Origin: Ilyonectria destructans
Taxonomy: Eukaryota; Ascomycota; Sordariomycetes; Hypocreales; Nectriaceae
NCBI GenBank assembly: GCA_020740775.1
Contig: JAHEWK010000038.1
Span: forward strand, 1-64,000
Reading direction: 5' to 3'
DNA: 64,000 bases
The notes beneath the pieces were generated by a model. It was not told the origin of the DNA. It saw nothing but the letters and a program-made list of their open reading frames with translations, and searched no databases. The position numbers and the translations under genes were made by a program. Each line of letters starts with the position of its first letter. Within the stretch, counting starts at the first letter, position 1. Shown here piece by piece: positions 11,095 to 22,191 of this stretch.

Positions 11095-12914
11095 ATGCAG
11101 CTCTACTTCTGGATAATCTCGGGCTTGGTGGCCAGTACGTCAGCCGCCGCTGTGACAGAAACCTATGATTATGTAAGTCTTCACTCCATGCATTTATCTG
11201 AGCGCTGCTGAGTCTTATCGGTAAACAGATCATCGTCGGAGGTGGCACCGCCGGAGGTGCCCTCGCAACCCGGCTGAGCCTCGGCCTTCCAAAGCACAAG
11301 ATCCTCCTTCTGGAAGCAGGCCCAGCAGCTCTCGATGACGTGCGCATCAATGTACCCGGGATGCGGGGCTCGATCTTGGGAACCTCGCTCGATTGGAACT
11401 TCTCGTCCGTCGCCCAGCCTGGCCTCAATGGGCGGTCCATCAGCGTCAACCGCGGCAAGGTTCTCGGCGGCTCATCCGCCATGAACTTCCTGTGCTATGA
11501 TCGCGCCTCATCCGCGGAATACGACGCCTGGGGCGAGCTCGGCAGCCCCGGGTGGGATTGGGACACCATGATCGATGGTATGACAAGGTCGGAGAACTTC
11601 ACGGGCAACGATGGCGACGTCCACGGTCGTGCCGGACCTATCAAGTCCACCTACAACCGCATTGTCCCTGATGTTTTGGATCCATGGCAGGAGGTGGTCA
11701 ACAAGCTGGGCGTCCCCATCAATGACGGAGGCTCCCTGGGAGGAAACCCTGTCGGAGTCATGTTCCAGCCGACAAACATTGACGTGACCAACTACACCCG
11801 GTCATACAGCGCCAACAGCTACCTGCCCAAGGCTGGGCCCAATCTCTCGGTGAGGACCAGCACCCACGTCGCCAAGGTACTATTCTCTCGGAGCAAGGGC
11901 TTGGTTGCCACCGGTGTGGCCCTCGAAGATGGCTCTACAATCCGGGCCCGCAAAGAGGTTATCCTCTCGGCAGGTTCCATCCAAAGCCCGGGGCTGCTCG
12001 AGGTGTCTGGCATTGGACAAGCCGATGTTCTCGCCAAGGCGGGTGTCAAACAATTGCTTGATCTCCCTGGAGTCGGCGAGAATTACCAGGACCACCTGCG
12101 TACCTCCAACACGTACCGACTCAAGGAAGGCTATGAGTCCTTCGATCCCATGATCTTCGAGAGTGAGGGCAGCTTGGCGAAGGGGCAGTTCAACCTGTGG
12201 CTTCAAAACAAGGTATCGTGGTATGACTACACCAGCAGCGCCTATGCCTTTCTCAACTGGGCCCAGGCCAGCAACAAGACACAGGAGGATCTTGCCGGCC
12301 TTGCCAACGACGGCTTCGCCAGCAATGGCACCGTCGTAGACAAGAAGAAGCTCGAGTGGCTGAGCGATCCTTCTATTCCCCAGCTGGAGCTCCTCCTGGA
12401 AGCCAACTACGTCGGCGCCGCGGGCTACCCCGGCGGCAAGTTCATCACCGTCTTCTCCAGCGTCATGCATCCCATGAGCCGCGGCAGTGTTCACATCAAC
12501 GCGGATGCTCCGAGAGGCAAGCCGGATATCGACTTGAAGTATCTCACCAACGAGTACGACGTGCGCGCCCTCGTTGAAGGTGCCAAGCTTGCCCGGAAGG
12601 TCGCCGAGACGGAGCCTCTGCGGTCCGTATGGGAAGAAGAGACGGAGCCGGGCCCGGATGTGACGACAGACGAGCAGTTCCGTGACTTCGCCGTCAACAC
12701 TGTCAACAGCTTCTATCACCCCATCGGCACCTGCGCCATGCTCCCCAAGAAGGATGGTGGCGTCGTCGACTCGAATCTCAAGGTGTACGGCACCAAGAAC
12801 CTACGTGTGGTTGATGCCAGTATTATCCCCGTCCAGTTGTCCGGTCACATTCAAACGGCCGTGTATGGCATCGCGGAGACAGCGGCACAGAAGATTATTG
12901 CTGCAGCGTCTTAG
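11095..12914 (+). CDS. secreted GMC oxidoreductase (aryl-alcohol / choline-type family)
   Basis: Exon 1 is 11095-11172 and exon 2 is 11229-12914. The 56-nt intron has GTAAGT and CAG ends, and the joined product is 587 aa, a normal length for the family. Residues 1-20 form a signal peptide (MQLYFWIISGLVAS...). The FAD-binding IIVGGGTAGG follows directly after the intron. GMC signature 1 appears as GKVLGGSSAMNF and signature 2 as AGSIQSPGLLEVSGIG. The catalytic His lies in HPIGTC near the C-terminus, and the partner active-site His in LSGHIQTAV. Family members oxidise alcohols or sugars with FAD and reduce oxygen or a quinone; the substrate here cannot be read from sequence. It probably acts outside the cell. 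The gene is intact and stands alone. Confidence 0.93.
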
Positions 12915-14074
12915 GGTGCCCGGCGGTAGTAGCATTGAGCGACGGGTTAGGGGTTAAGCGGGAAAATGCGAGTCAGTGAAAATTTCAGCGCGAAAGTCCC
13001 AGTCGTTTTTCGTCTTTAAAAAAAAATGTAGAGATTCAGGCACTTCAATACACGCTTACTACCCTAAATACTACGATGCAACACAAGATATCAGGCGGAT
13101 ACCATTGGCCGGGCGCCGCAGGCGGCGGGGTCCTGGATCAGCCGGTAGGCGCCACGCCTCGCCGCAGTGAAATCAGCGACGGCTCAGCGGCGCCGTGGAT
13201 ACCACATATTATTGTTTTAATGAAGTGACTCCTAAATTGGGGAGAAACCCCCCTGTTTGGAAGTACCTTTTTTTTTTGCGAATCAAGGGCCCCTTTTGCT
13301 AGTCAAGGGACCCCCCGTGGGAGCGGAAGCGACCACGGGGAACGCCGGACTAGAGGCCCCCACAAGTATGCAGTAATTGCCGCGGCGTTAGGCTAACCAA
13401 GGTCGTAAAATAAGTAACCAAAGCCCTAATATCAGCGACCAGGCCTTTGAATAAGGTGCCGACCACAGTTCCGGGGTAACTATGGTGTCAGCCACGGTAA
13501 TTAAGGTTCCGGCCCCGTTCAACGCAATCACATCCCGGGTCTAACAATTGCGGGGAAGCCATCCCATCCCCACAGCGCCGTTCTCCCTAGGAACATCTGC
13601 AAGGGTGGATGCGATAACCTATGTACACTAGGACACTTTGTAGCCCGGCTTGAGGAGGACAGGCAGAGTCAGTTGCCGATAAAATCTACCGACGGTACAC
13701 TTTACCGGTAGGCTCTAACACCATGAGTCCGGCAGAGAGGCACGGTTGTTGAAGGGTATGCTCCTACCAGCTAGCAACGTCATCGGGGACGCAATCACAG
13801 GCAGCTTTGGTGCGACTGGAGTTTAGCAGCATAAAACAGGCCTCAATACAAGTTTGAGCATGATAGTGCATGCTGCCACGTGAAGCCAATTCCTCAAAAC
13901 CTATACGTTCAAGAACAGCACGTCGTGGAGATCGTGTTGACCTCACCAGCTCCATTCGGACCCGCAGCTGTTCGGCAGACTTTCCTAAACACAATAGGCC
14001 CAAGGAGAGACCGTGCCGCGGGTGTTCATCGTTGCACAAACAGGCGATTCAGGATTGTCATTCTCCAGACCAGT
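12915..14074. other. no gene recognised
   Basis: GC-rich, with short repeats such as the GGCGCCGCAGGCGG block near 13110 and a poly-T run near 13270. No ORF with family similarity was found. The last few hundred bases are likely promoter of the chimeric oxidase. Confidence 0.45.
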
Positions 14075-15659
14075 ATGACACCGACGACATTGGCAGGTGC
14101 GCGTGCAAGCTTCCGAGGCTGTAAGTCGTTGAATACATTGTGACCCCCCTCCAACGCCAGAGTCCATCCAAGCCTAACAGTTACCGTCCTCAGTCATTTC
14201 CTCTCGAGACGATCCAGACTATCGCCGCCTTATTCAACGCTGGTCCTCAAACGAAGAAAATGAGCCTCGCCTTGTTTTCGAGCCTGTCTGCGAGAATGAC
14301 ATATCCGTCGCGCTAGGATATGCCGTCTCAAACGACCTCGAGGTCGCTGTGGTCTGTGGCGGTCACTCTTTCATGGGCGCATCAAGCTCTGAGGGAGGTG
14401 TTCACGTTGATCTTCGACGCATGAGAGGAGCATGGGTCGACAACGAGCGTTTTGGTGCGGACGGAGTTATGACTATTGAGGGTGGTGCGTCCGCTGGCGA
14501 CGTCGCAGAAGCCTGTGCCCTGCGAGGCACCTGCACGACGTTGCCAGCGGTTAAGGAACTTGGATACATGGGCTTCGCCTTGGGAGGTGGGGGAGGGTGG
14601 ACGATGGGCCTTATAGGTCACGCCATCGACCAGTTCCTGGAAGTCCGGATCGTCTTAGCCTCGGGAGAGGTTGTGACTGCTTCCGATAAGGCCCACCCAG
14701 ATCTTTTCTGGGCCATCAAAGGGGCAGGATACAATTTTGGAGTCGTGGCGAGCGTGAAAATCCGGGTTCGGGGTCTCCCATCCAAGATATTCTTTGGGAC
14801 CATTGTGTACCCTCCATCGTCATTCAAGGCCGTATTCGAGGCCGCTGAGCGGTATCTTGAGACCCAAAAAGAAGACGACACGATGGCATTGGTCTATCAG
14901 ACTCTCGGCCCGTCGGGCGGTCCCGCAGAGTCAATCATCGCATTCCCTTACTACCACGGCGATAATGAAGCAGAGGGTCGTCGACGATTCAAGGAATTCT
15001 TTGGGTATATTACAGGACTCGATGCTGGCTACACGAAGCTTATGAAATATTTCGACTTGACAGCAAAGACACCGTACTACCGTGCCGCGATTTGTCTCGT
15101 CCCAAGCTTCAAGCTGCTTTACTTTAAGGATAAGTGGCGATCACACGAGATCTGGGTGGACACTGTTGAGCTAGACGTCCGCCAGCTATACAACGAGTAT
15201 GCAACAAAATACAGCATTACGGAGCCAGCTTCTCCTCCGCAGCAAACTGAGAAACCTCAGCAAACGCCAGAGCTAGGCCGCTTCAAACTACATAGAAGGC
15301 TTGACCGCAGCGTTGATGTAGATAGCAATAGCGACAGGCGAAAGAGGCGCAGAATGGTCGACGAATTTGAGCGCTACCTCTATGATGAAGACGTTGTTGA
15401 ACCCTTTGTCGAAGAGCCGCTGACTTGGTGGCGCGAGCGCGAGAAGTCCTATCCGATCCTTACCCAAATGGCTTTTGATCTTTTCTCTATCCCAGCAATG
15501 AGCGCCGAGTGCGAACGTGTCTTCAGTCAGTCCAAACGCCTAATCACCGACGAACGCAATTGGCTTGGATCTGTCACAATTGAAGCGAACGAATGTCTCA
15601 AGAACTGGTTACGCCGCGGCCATGAGCAGCGGCGGCGGAGGGATATGCTAGCAGGATAG
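14075..15659 (+). CDS. FAD-linked oxidase fused in frame to hAT transposase C-terminus
   Basis: Exon 1 is 14075-14120 and exon 2 is 14194-15659. The 73-nt intron has GTAAGT, a CTAAC branch point and CAG, and the product is 503 aa. Residues to about 290 are a FAD_binding_4 / berberine-bridge-type oxidase: FEPVCENDI, VVCGGHSFMG with the His that usually carries the flavin (about residue 71), GGGGGWTMGL, and FWAIKGAGYNFGVV. The usual C-terminal half of such oxidases is missing. From about nt 15020 the same frame becomes a hAT transposase: TPYYRAAICLVPSFK, LYFKDKW, then MSAECERVFSQSKRL of the hAT dimerisation domain, and it ends at 15659. The fusion has no stop or frame break. Catalytic function is doubtful because the substrate-binding half is gone. 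It may be an accident or an exapted gene. Confidence 0.8.
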
Positions 15660-16079
15660 GTATGGGCTAGCTGGATTAGTGCTCACAGTGACGGCGGTAT
15701 GACTGATACTCCGCTAGCAGAGGCTAGACCGGCAGAGTTGGACCTGTGGGAGCTTGATAGCGGCGCTTTGCATACTGAGGCTCGATAGGCGGATTTTTTT
15801 TATAGATTGGACATTGTTCTTTATCAGAAGTTGAGAGAAAGATAAAACCTGAATGAAACATGGGAATATATTGCTTGCAAAGCTTAATTTAGTGTAAATC
15901 CCCTTCAGCACCAACGAGTTTCTATCATGGGTTACCTATTTAGGAAATTCCAACCGTTACCAGTTAGTTAACGTTTGACAAGCCGTTAACGGCTTATTTT
16001 CAACCGTTAGGGACGTTACAAAGTTGGAAATCCAACCGTTAGGTACGTGACAACCTCCATTTTTCCCGTTACCTGACTA
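15020..16079 (+). mobile_element. 3' part of a hAT element
   Basis: The coding part (to 15659) gives the hAT C-terminal dimerisation region. The following ~400 bp ends in a cluster of short motifs in both orientations around 15948-16070 (CAACCGTTA, CCGTTAAC, CCCGTTACC). Such clusters are typical of hAT subterminal transposase-binding sites. The right end is placed near 16079, where a transcription-factor-like ORF begins abruptly. The left part of the element is absent. Confidence 0.6.
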
Positions 16080-16724
16080 TTGGACACACTGATACAGGTT
16101 CTCATGCACCTGCACGCGACGTCGGATATTTACTCGCGACAACAGAATGCTTTCAACTACTTCCTCCTTAGTGCTATGGCTGTCATTTTTCTTGCTGTTT
16201 GCCACGCTCCGGCTGTGTTCGCTGTCCCATGCCGCAAACCCTTCCTTGGCGCAGTGGAGCTGGTGAGAGGGCTTTCCCGTCACAGCATAGTCAGCCGAAG
16301 ACTCTGGAAGAGCATTCGTGGTCTCGTACCACGGATGAGGACTCTGAGCCTGCTGCATCTAGACCAAGACCTGCTCGACGGTCGAACGGCCCCGAACAGC
16401 AAGAGCCCTGCGCCTCTTGATAGTCTTGACGTTCATCACGCACACGTCGCCAGCGGTACAAGCAGCAACAGGCGCGCTGCCGGGTCTATGCGCCCAAGTG
16501 ATGGCTTTCCTCTAGGTGAGATGATGCTCCCTCATGCGGATCTCGTTAGCTCGGTCCCGGACATGTTTCAGATGAGAGACGACTTGCTGAGTCTCTTTGA
16601 TGCGTTTGGACAAAGGCAACAAATATGGGAATCCACCAATGGTGAATTCAATGATTCGCAAGACCTTACGATGATGAATGGAGAAGGAGAGGATATATCT
16701 CAAAGGTTTCATGGATTGATCTAA
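16080..16724 (+). pseudogene. C-terminal fragment of a fungal transcription-factor-like protein
   Basis: The frame opens at 16080 without an ATG and ends at 16724, giving about 214 residues. The segment FLGAVELVRGLSRHSIVSRR with LWKSIRGLVPRM resembles the C-terminal part of the fungal_trans middle homology region of Zn2Cys6 regulators. The rest is Ser/Asp-rich with MFQMRDDLLSLFDAFGQ. The DNA-binding domain and most of the regulatory region are missing. The break coincides with the end of the hAT fragment, so the insertion or an associated deletion probably removed the 5' part. The assignment rests on motif style only. Confidence 0.5.
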
Positions 16725-17615
16725 ATACAGCCATGATGGCTCGGTCATCTCTTTCGTCCGATCAGACAGCCTTTAGCCAACAAGCTGAGCTGGACTGCTG
16801 TGACGCAAATTTTTCCTGCAACAACGATGCATTGGGTTATCTCTATTTCTAGTTCATGACCAGGCTCAATCTGACTTCATTCCCAAAGTAAATCATAGCC
16901 ACTCCTTGGTGCACCTTCTTGGCAAATTTCTTGAGCTCATCCGTCAATCGTCACACGTTCAAACGTAAGCCATTGATCCCATCATGTTTATTTATCGTCA
17001 TCTATTAAAAGTAGGAATTTCCCATGTACTAAATTTGCAGCCGCCCAAAGCCCTTTATGGTATCTGGTAGATACGTTGAGGTATCGGGAATAGCTGCCGT
17101 GTACTGAATGTATGCACCGTACAGAAGAATCACCACCACAGCATGTTATTACCACGTTGTTGACTTCCATCAGTGAACCTCCTCAATTGTATACAAGGCG
17201 CCCTAGTCTTTGAAGCCCAGTGATCTTATTGGATTGGATTGGAGCTGGATCCGAGGGTCGCTCCAATCCAGTCCAGAGGTGAAGGCATACTGCCTCCTGG
17301 ATATCCAGAACAGATCCAGATCATATTTTACCCTTTTGGGACGATTAGTAAGCCGCTGAATATGCCTCGACGATAGATAATGTAGAACAAGATGTCACAT
17401 CCAACCGACCGAAACTACATACAATCGATCAAACCGGAAAGAAGGTCTTCCAGCTAGTCAGACTGGCTCTCCAGACACGCTGCCCGGAGGTCCGAACTTC
17501 CAGTCAGAGATTGGTATCAGCTATGTCTCCCAAAAAGCACCACAGCGGCCCTGGCGGCCCTACGGATCTTATGTATAAGAAACCGACCTCTTTTCAGTCG
17601 TTAGATACCATGCAG
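16725..17615. other. no gene recognised
   Basis: Intergenic DNA containing one small inverted repeat (17231-17274). No ORF with recognisable similarity. Confidence 0.5.
17231..17274. repeat. short inverted repeat, 15-bp arms
   Basis: GGATTGGATTGGAGC at 17231-17245 is the inverted copy, with one mismatch, of 17260-17274. The 14-bp loop makes it a possible cruciform or a tiny transposon footprint. Confidence 0.6.
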
Positions 17616-17617
17616 TA

Positions 17618-19368
17618 CCCACCTGCCGGCAAGCAAAAAAAAAAGTTCCCCATACAAAATGCCCAATTTCACTTACACGGTATTTGGCCAAGATTGAAGT
17701 TATTGGCATGGAGCCATGGCTGTTGTATTGAGAATTTCATGCCGTTTGATATTATCACATTGCTTTTTTGATCACGTATGCGGTATGGTCGCATGGCACT
17801 AATGTAAAATTTCTCAAAACGCCTCCTTTACCACCCAGCCTCCCCGACGCTCCTTCGAATGTTTCTCTACACCAGCCTTCCATAATCGCCTTGAAAATGC
17901 CTCTAGTGTCTTATACAGAGGATAGAGTTGTCGAAGCCATACTAGATGTCACAGATAACGGCCTCTCCCAGAACCAATCCGCCCAGAAGCATGAGATCCC
18001 TCGGTCGGCTCTCCGGGACCGATTAAGAGGCCTACCGTCAAAGTCCGAGGTCACCCAGCCTGCCCAACTGTTATCCAAGTCTCAGGAGTCGAGATTAGTC
18101 ACCTGGATACTTCGACAAGAGGCCCTCGGCTATGCTCCTTCTCATAGTCAAGTTCGCGCCACCGTCGCTGCGCTCTTGAGACAGCAAGACCGGGAAAGGC
18201 CTATCGGTGTACACTGGCTAGCCAGGTTCATGAAACGTCATCCAAAGATCAAGTCGAAGGTAGGAAAACGTCAGGAGGCTGCGAGATTCAATTCTTTTAC
18301 TCCAATGGCCGTCAATTGGTACTTTGATATCCGGGAGAGCGAGTATGGCTGGATCAAGCCTGAGAACACTGTTAATGTTGACGAGGGCGGTATCATGGCT
18401 GGATTTGGTGAGTATTTATCTTTTTCGTTATAAAACTCACTAATCCATTCCGAATCTAGGCCTGGATTCCTTAGTTATCGGAAGTAGCGATCCCAAGAGG
18501 AAGGCCTTCCTCAAAGGCTCTCAGTGACGCGCTTGGACTAGCTTTATCGAAGCCGTGACAGCAGATGGCCGTCTTCTGAAACCAGGGATTATTTTCAAAG
18601 GCAAAGAACTTCAGCAGCAGTGGTTTATCGACGAGTTCAAGAAGATAGCCGACTGGTATTGTATCACTTCTGAAAACGGCTGGACGAACAACCATATCGC
18701 AGTTGAGTGGCTCAAAGAGGTCTATCTACCTCAAACCCAGCCGGCAGATGATTCTGATGCCAGACTTATTATCTTAGATGGCCATGGAAGTCATGTATCT
18801 GCGAGTATCTACCTGGTCTGAATCATAAATGCCGCTGACCTAAAACTCAGGATGAGTGGATGGCTACCTGCTTCTTGAACAACGTATATTGCTGTTACCT
18901 GCCGGCTCATTGCTCTCACGGCCTACAACCGCTGGATAATGGCGTTTTTAATGCCTCCAAAGCTGCATATCGCAAAGAACTCCAAAAATTGGCAAGCCTG
19001 ACCGATTCTGCGCCGGTGGATAAGGTCAACTTCATTAAGGCTTATGCCAAAGCCAGAGAAGTGGGTATGACTAAGAAAAACATACTCTCAGGCTGGAGAG
19101 TGACTGGGAATTGGCCAATTTCACGACGGAAAGCCCTCATGCATCCAGAGATTCAGCCAGACAAGAAGGAAACTACGCCTGCATCAGAGGGCCTCAGTGA
19201 CGGACAACGCGACTCTGATAATACGCCAAAGACCGAGGAAATATTAAAATTCATTCAGTTCTAACCCGAATTCTGGAAATAAATTTATTTGTACAGTTTT
19301 TGTTAAGTTTTTCCCATGAGGTTGAAAATGTGAATTTTGTATGGGGAAATTTTCTTTTTGCTTAATGG
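17618..19368 (+). mobile_element. pogo/Fot1-like DNA transposon, copy 1
   Basis: The ends are inverted copies: AAGCAAAAA..TTCCCCATACAAAAT near 17631-17665 and its reverse complement near 19332-19364. TA dinucleotides flank the proposed limits at 17616-17617 and 19369-19370, as expected for Tc1/mariner-pogo insertion. The outermost ~10 bp of the two ends match poorly, so exact boundaries are uncertain. The right end lies directly against a copy of the Helitron 3' terminal repeat. Confidence 0.75.
17897..19264 (+). pseudogene. pogo-type transposase, one nonsense codon
   Basis: Predicted exons are 17897-18407, 18460-18794 and 18851-19264. An N-terminal helix-turn-helix region (MPLVSYTEDRVVEAILDVTD, then SALRDRLRG) is followed by a CENP-B/Tc5-like HTH (MKRHPKIKSKVGKRQE). 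The DDE_1 catalytic core shows Asp in NVDEGG, Asp in LDGHGSH and Asp in QPLDNGVF, a DDD triad typical of pogo/Fot1. TGA at 18525-18527 interrupts exon 2 at a position occupied by Ser in the paralogue at 56.6-59.1 kb. The C-terminus is also shorter than in that copy. A single stop means the copy is young or was recently active. Confidence 0.88.
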
Positions 19369-19523
19369 TAACAGCTGGTTACCGCCGCAGTCGAAAGGGG
19401 GATCTAGAGGGTTCCCCCAGGAGAGTTTAATATCAGGTAGGTATACGGTATTTACCCTTCGACCTGGATATTCAGCCGTTAAGTCCCTTTCCTTGGCAAC
19501 TTAACGGGTGTTCGAAGTATTTT
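19369..19523 (+). repeat. Helitron 3'-terminal repeat, copy 1 (5' part lost)
   Basis: From TAACAGCTGGTTACCGCCGC to GTGTTCGAAGTATTTT this matches the 3' flank of the Helitron RepHel on the minus strand at 35458-35690 and the copy at 48141-48371. All three end at the same base. The terminal hairpin CCGTTAAGT...ACTTAACGG is conserved. The 5' part is missing at the junction with the pogo element. Confidence 0.75.
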
Positions 19524-19547
19524 ATCTTACTGAGTAAGGACAAGCAT

Positions 19548-20159
19548 TTGCCTCTCCAGTCGGCGGTTGGGTTAGGCAACTTGGATATTAATATCGATTG
19601 CCTTTTACAAGCTGGACCAAATGTCAATGCTCCGCCATCATTCTTCAAGGGCACCACGGCTTTGCAAATTGCCGCCTTGAGAGGTCAGCTTGGGCTAGCG
19701 AAACAGTTGCTCGATCTTGGTGCCCGCGTGAATGCCCGGGGTGCAAGAGAGTCTGGGAGAACTGCACTGGAAGGCGCTGCAGAATATGGTAGGCTTGATA
19801 TGCTACAAGTTCTGCTCCATTATGGAGCCCTCACTACGGGAGCTGGACGACACCAATTCGTTCGAGCAGTGTCCTTTGCGGAGAGAGACGGACACTGTCC
19901 TGCGGCAGATTTTTTACGAAGCTCACGAGAGTGGACAGATGAGGACGCAGATTTGTCCGAGAGTCCGTTCTTTCTGTGTGACGAAGATTGCAGGCGTGAT
20001 TGTTGTGATGAGATACATGGTTCTGGAGATGAATGCATACACGACTATACCGAGAACGAGGAGATGCAGTATGCTGCTCTGTTGAGAGAGCTTGGCACTA
20101 AGACTAAGTCTGGCGAGTCCGAGGAATCAGTCGATGAATCTGACGAGGGCTTTCTATGA
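19548..20159 (+). pseudogene. C-terminal part of an ankyrin-repeat protein
   Basis: The frame (no ATG at its start) encodes at least two ankyrin repeats: GTTALQIAALRGQLGLAKQL with LLDLGARVNARG, then RTALEGAAEYGRLDMLQVLL with HYGA. An acidic, Cys-containing tail (FLCDEDCRRDCCDE...) ends at 20159. This arrangement is common in large fungal ankyrin or NACHT-ankyrin proteins, where repeats form the C-terminal sensor. The 5' part is lost at the Helitron terminal repeat ending at 19523, so the gene was probably split by that insertion. Confidence 0.75.
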
Positions 20160-20681
20160 GCTTTTTATACTTCTCTATTCTATAAATTCTTTTTCTTTTT
20201 TTCTTCTTCCTTCTACATCTGTCTAGTCCTTTTGTCGTTCGAGATTGTAATTAAATCCCAATGTCTTGTGAATTCCTGGAGCACTCTTTATATCCAGTAC
20301 TCGGCTGGGAATATTGCTCAATTTTCCTAAATCCCAACTCCGATCAGAAGATGCCGTTGTCCATCCGGATTCTTAATCTGGCTTATTAAGGGATCCCTGG
20401 ACAGATCTGCAGCTTCATAATTTACAGTAGCTTGAAACCTATTCGCTGACTCATCCCCGCTCCTCGTGCCTGGTGGTTGAGGCATGTCTGGGCGACGTCA
20501 AGATTCATGGATTTGTTTCAACTTGCACTGGTTGGATTGGAACGCCGTCAAGCGGGTACGAGAACCAGAAGCGGTAAAAGCAACAAGGCTCAGCCCTCTC
20601 GGAGTTTATCATGGCAGATGATCGGAGCAAGGGACGTCCATTACCATGCTTCGAGGCTATTAAGCTAGCTGAAAAATTAGA
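20160..20681. other. intergenic, no gene recognised
   Basis: AT- and CT-rich sequence after the ankyrin fragment, then unremarkable DNA up to the 3' end of the minus-strand receptor gene. Confidence 0.5.
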
Positions 20682-22191
20682 TTATAATGAGACATTAGAC
20701 CTTGAGCTCCCCCGGTCGAGATCTGTCATCGAGACCAAATGTCTCTCATCGTTATCTCCGAACTCAATAGCATACTCCCTCTGACAGATGATTCCTTCAG
20801 CGCCTGTTCGCTGCTGAGAGCCCTTCGCGTATACAGTTGTCCGCGTGTCAGACCCCAAAACCCTGCTCTCGTTGCTTGACTTGCCGGCCTCGTCTCTTCC
20901 GGTCTGACCAGAGGGGTGTTGATTAGAGGTACCCAAAATCCTCGGAAACAGCCGGGCGAGGAGTATCCTCAGAGATGGCAGGCAGGCGCATATAATTCCG
21001 ATGTTCATCTCGATAATAGACCATGTAGTGATGCCGAGGGAGCCCTGAGTAGGGTTGGGAACATGTAGTGTAAATCCAATAAGGGAGTGTAGGCGAAGAA
21101 TGCTGATAATCGTCACACTAGAACCGGGTTAGATTGATTCTGGGAAGAGTGATGGGGAGAAACCTACAAGGTCCCAACGCAAAACATAATGCCAACTCCA
21201 ACCTTCTTTTTCCAGTCCAAGTTCAAAGCCTTCAACTGTGATAGAGGGACTATCAACATCCAGATATCAATGGCAATTCCCACAGCTGCATGACCCCAAA
21301 CTATGGCATTTGAATTGGCGCAATGCCCTTGATGTTCACCATCCCACTGATTCCAGAAGTAGCTGACAGGCTGGCATTGGAAACCAAAAGCAAGACAAAA
21401 CGCAATACCAGATACAGCATTAAGGATGACGGTGCCCAATAGGACCCGGCGGACACTTTGAGTTGGGAAGATGCGAAGGTAAAAGAAGAGCAGAGAAAGC
21501 TTTAGCAATGGGAGCGTTGCCATATAGGCAAAGCCTCCAGCATATAAATATATGCCAAATGTAGTTATGTCGGCGGGGGATAGGGTCCATATGTCTCGGC
21601 CGAGCCCGTGGGGTATAGTGCCACAGACCATAAAGAACATGTTAATGAAGCATGTTAGGTAGCTGAGGAGGATGAACCAGTCGTCGAGCCAGATCGGGGC
21701 GCCCCAGAAAATCTTGGCAGAGAATCTCTGGAGCACGAAAAGCGCAGAGATGATTGCGAGTGCGATAGCCTGTACAAAAGCTCCCCGCGAATTGTCGCGG
21801 ACGGGCGCACCGCAGCTGGTCTGGCTTGAATTCGTGGCAACTTGAGGGAAGTTAGTCGGCATAAGATGGAAATCGTTCAGGCGACATACTGAGAGATTCC
21901 TTCACAGTGCAGCTCTTTGTTATGCAACCCGCCGCCTCCATCTGGAAGGCTTGGTTGGAGCAAAGACATCCTTGGTCCGTATCCTTGCATGTCGAGTTGG
22001 CCATGGCGGTAGTAAAACACTGGACCTGAAGGGGGTGGAAATTGAGCAAGGTTCGATGAGTTGGTGTCGCTTGGACATGACAAACTTACCGCGCAATCGG
22101 GCATCCCAGTAGGCACAGATGGTGATGCTGATGCGGTCTGTGCGAGTGCCAGGAGGCAAACCCGCACGGAGAGTAGCCAAAGGGCTTTCAT
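20682..22191 (-). CDS. CFEM-domain PTH11-like receptor, 4 exons
   Basis: Predicted minus-strand exons are 22191-22090, 22025-21890, 21840-21168 and 21117-20682, all in frame, giving 448 aa. A signal peptide (MKALWLLSVRVCLLALAQTA) leads into a Cys-rich CFEM domain (PDCAVQCF, STCKDTDQGCLC, GCITKSC, TSCG). Seven-helix rhodopsin-like segments follow, with WLDDWFILLSYL, GIYLYAGGFAYMATLPLLKL, FFYLRIFP and WSIIEMNIGIICACLPSLR, and a polar cytoplasmic tail. CFEM-PTH11 proteins of Pezizomycotina are plasma-membrane receptor-like proteins tied to surface sensing; the ligand is unknown. The last intron interrupts the same TT|T codon as the receptor gene at 7390-8769, so the two are related. The gene looks intact. 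Confidence 0.9.

Noticed and set aside
11880..12719. 279-aa minus-strand ORF inside the GMC oxidoreductase
   Set aside because: It is the antisense shadow of a GC-rich coding exon; the plus-strand gene has full family motifs.
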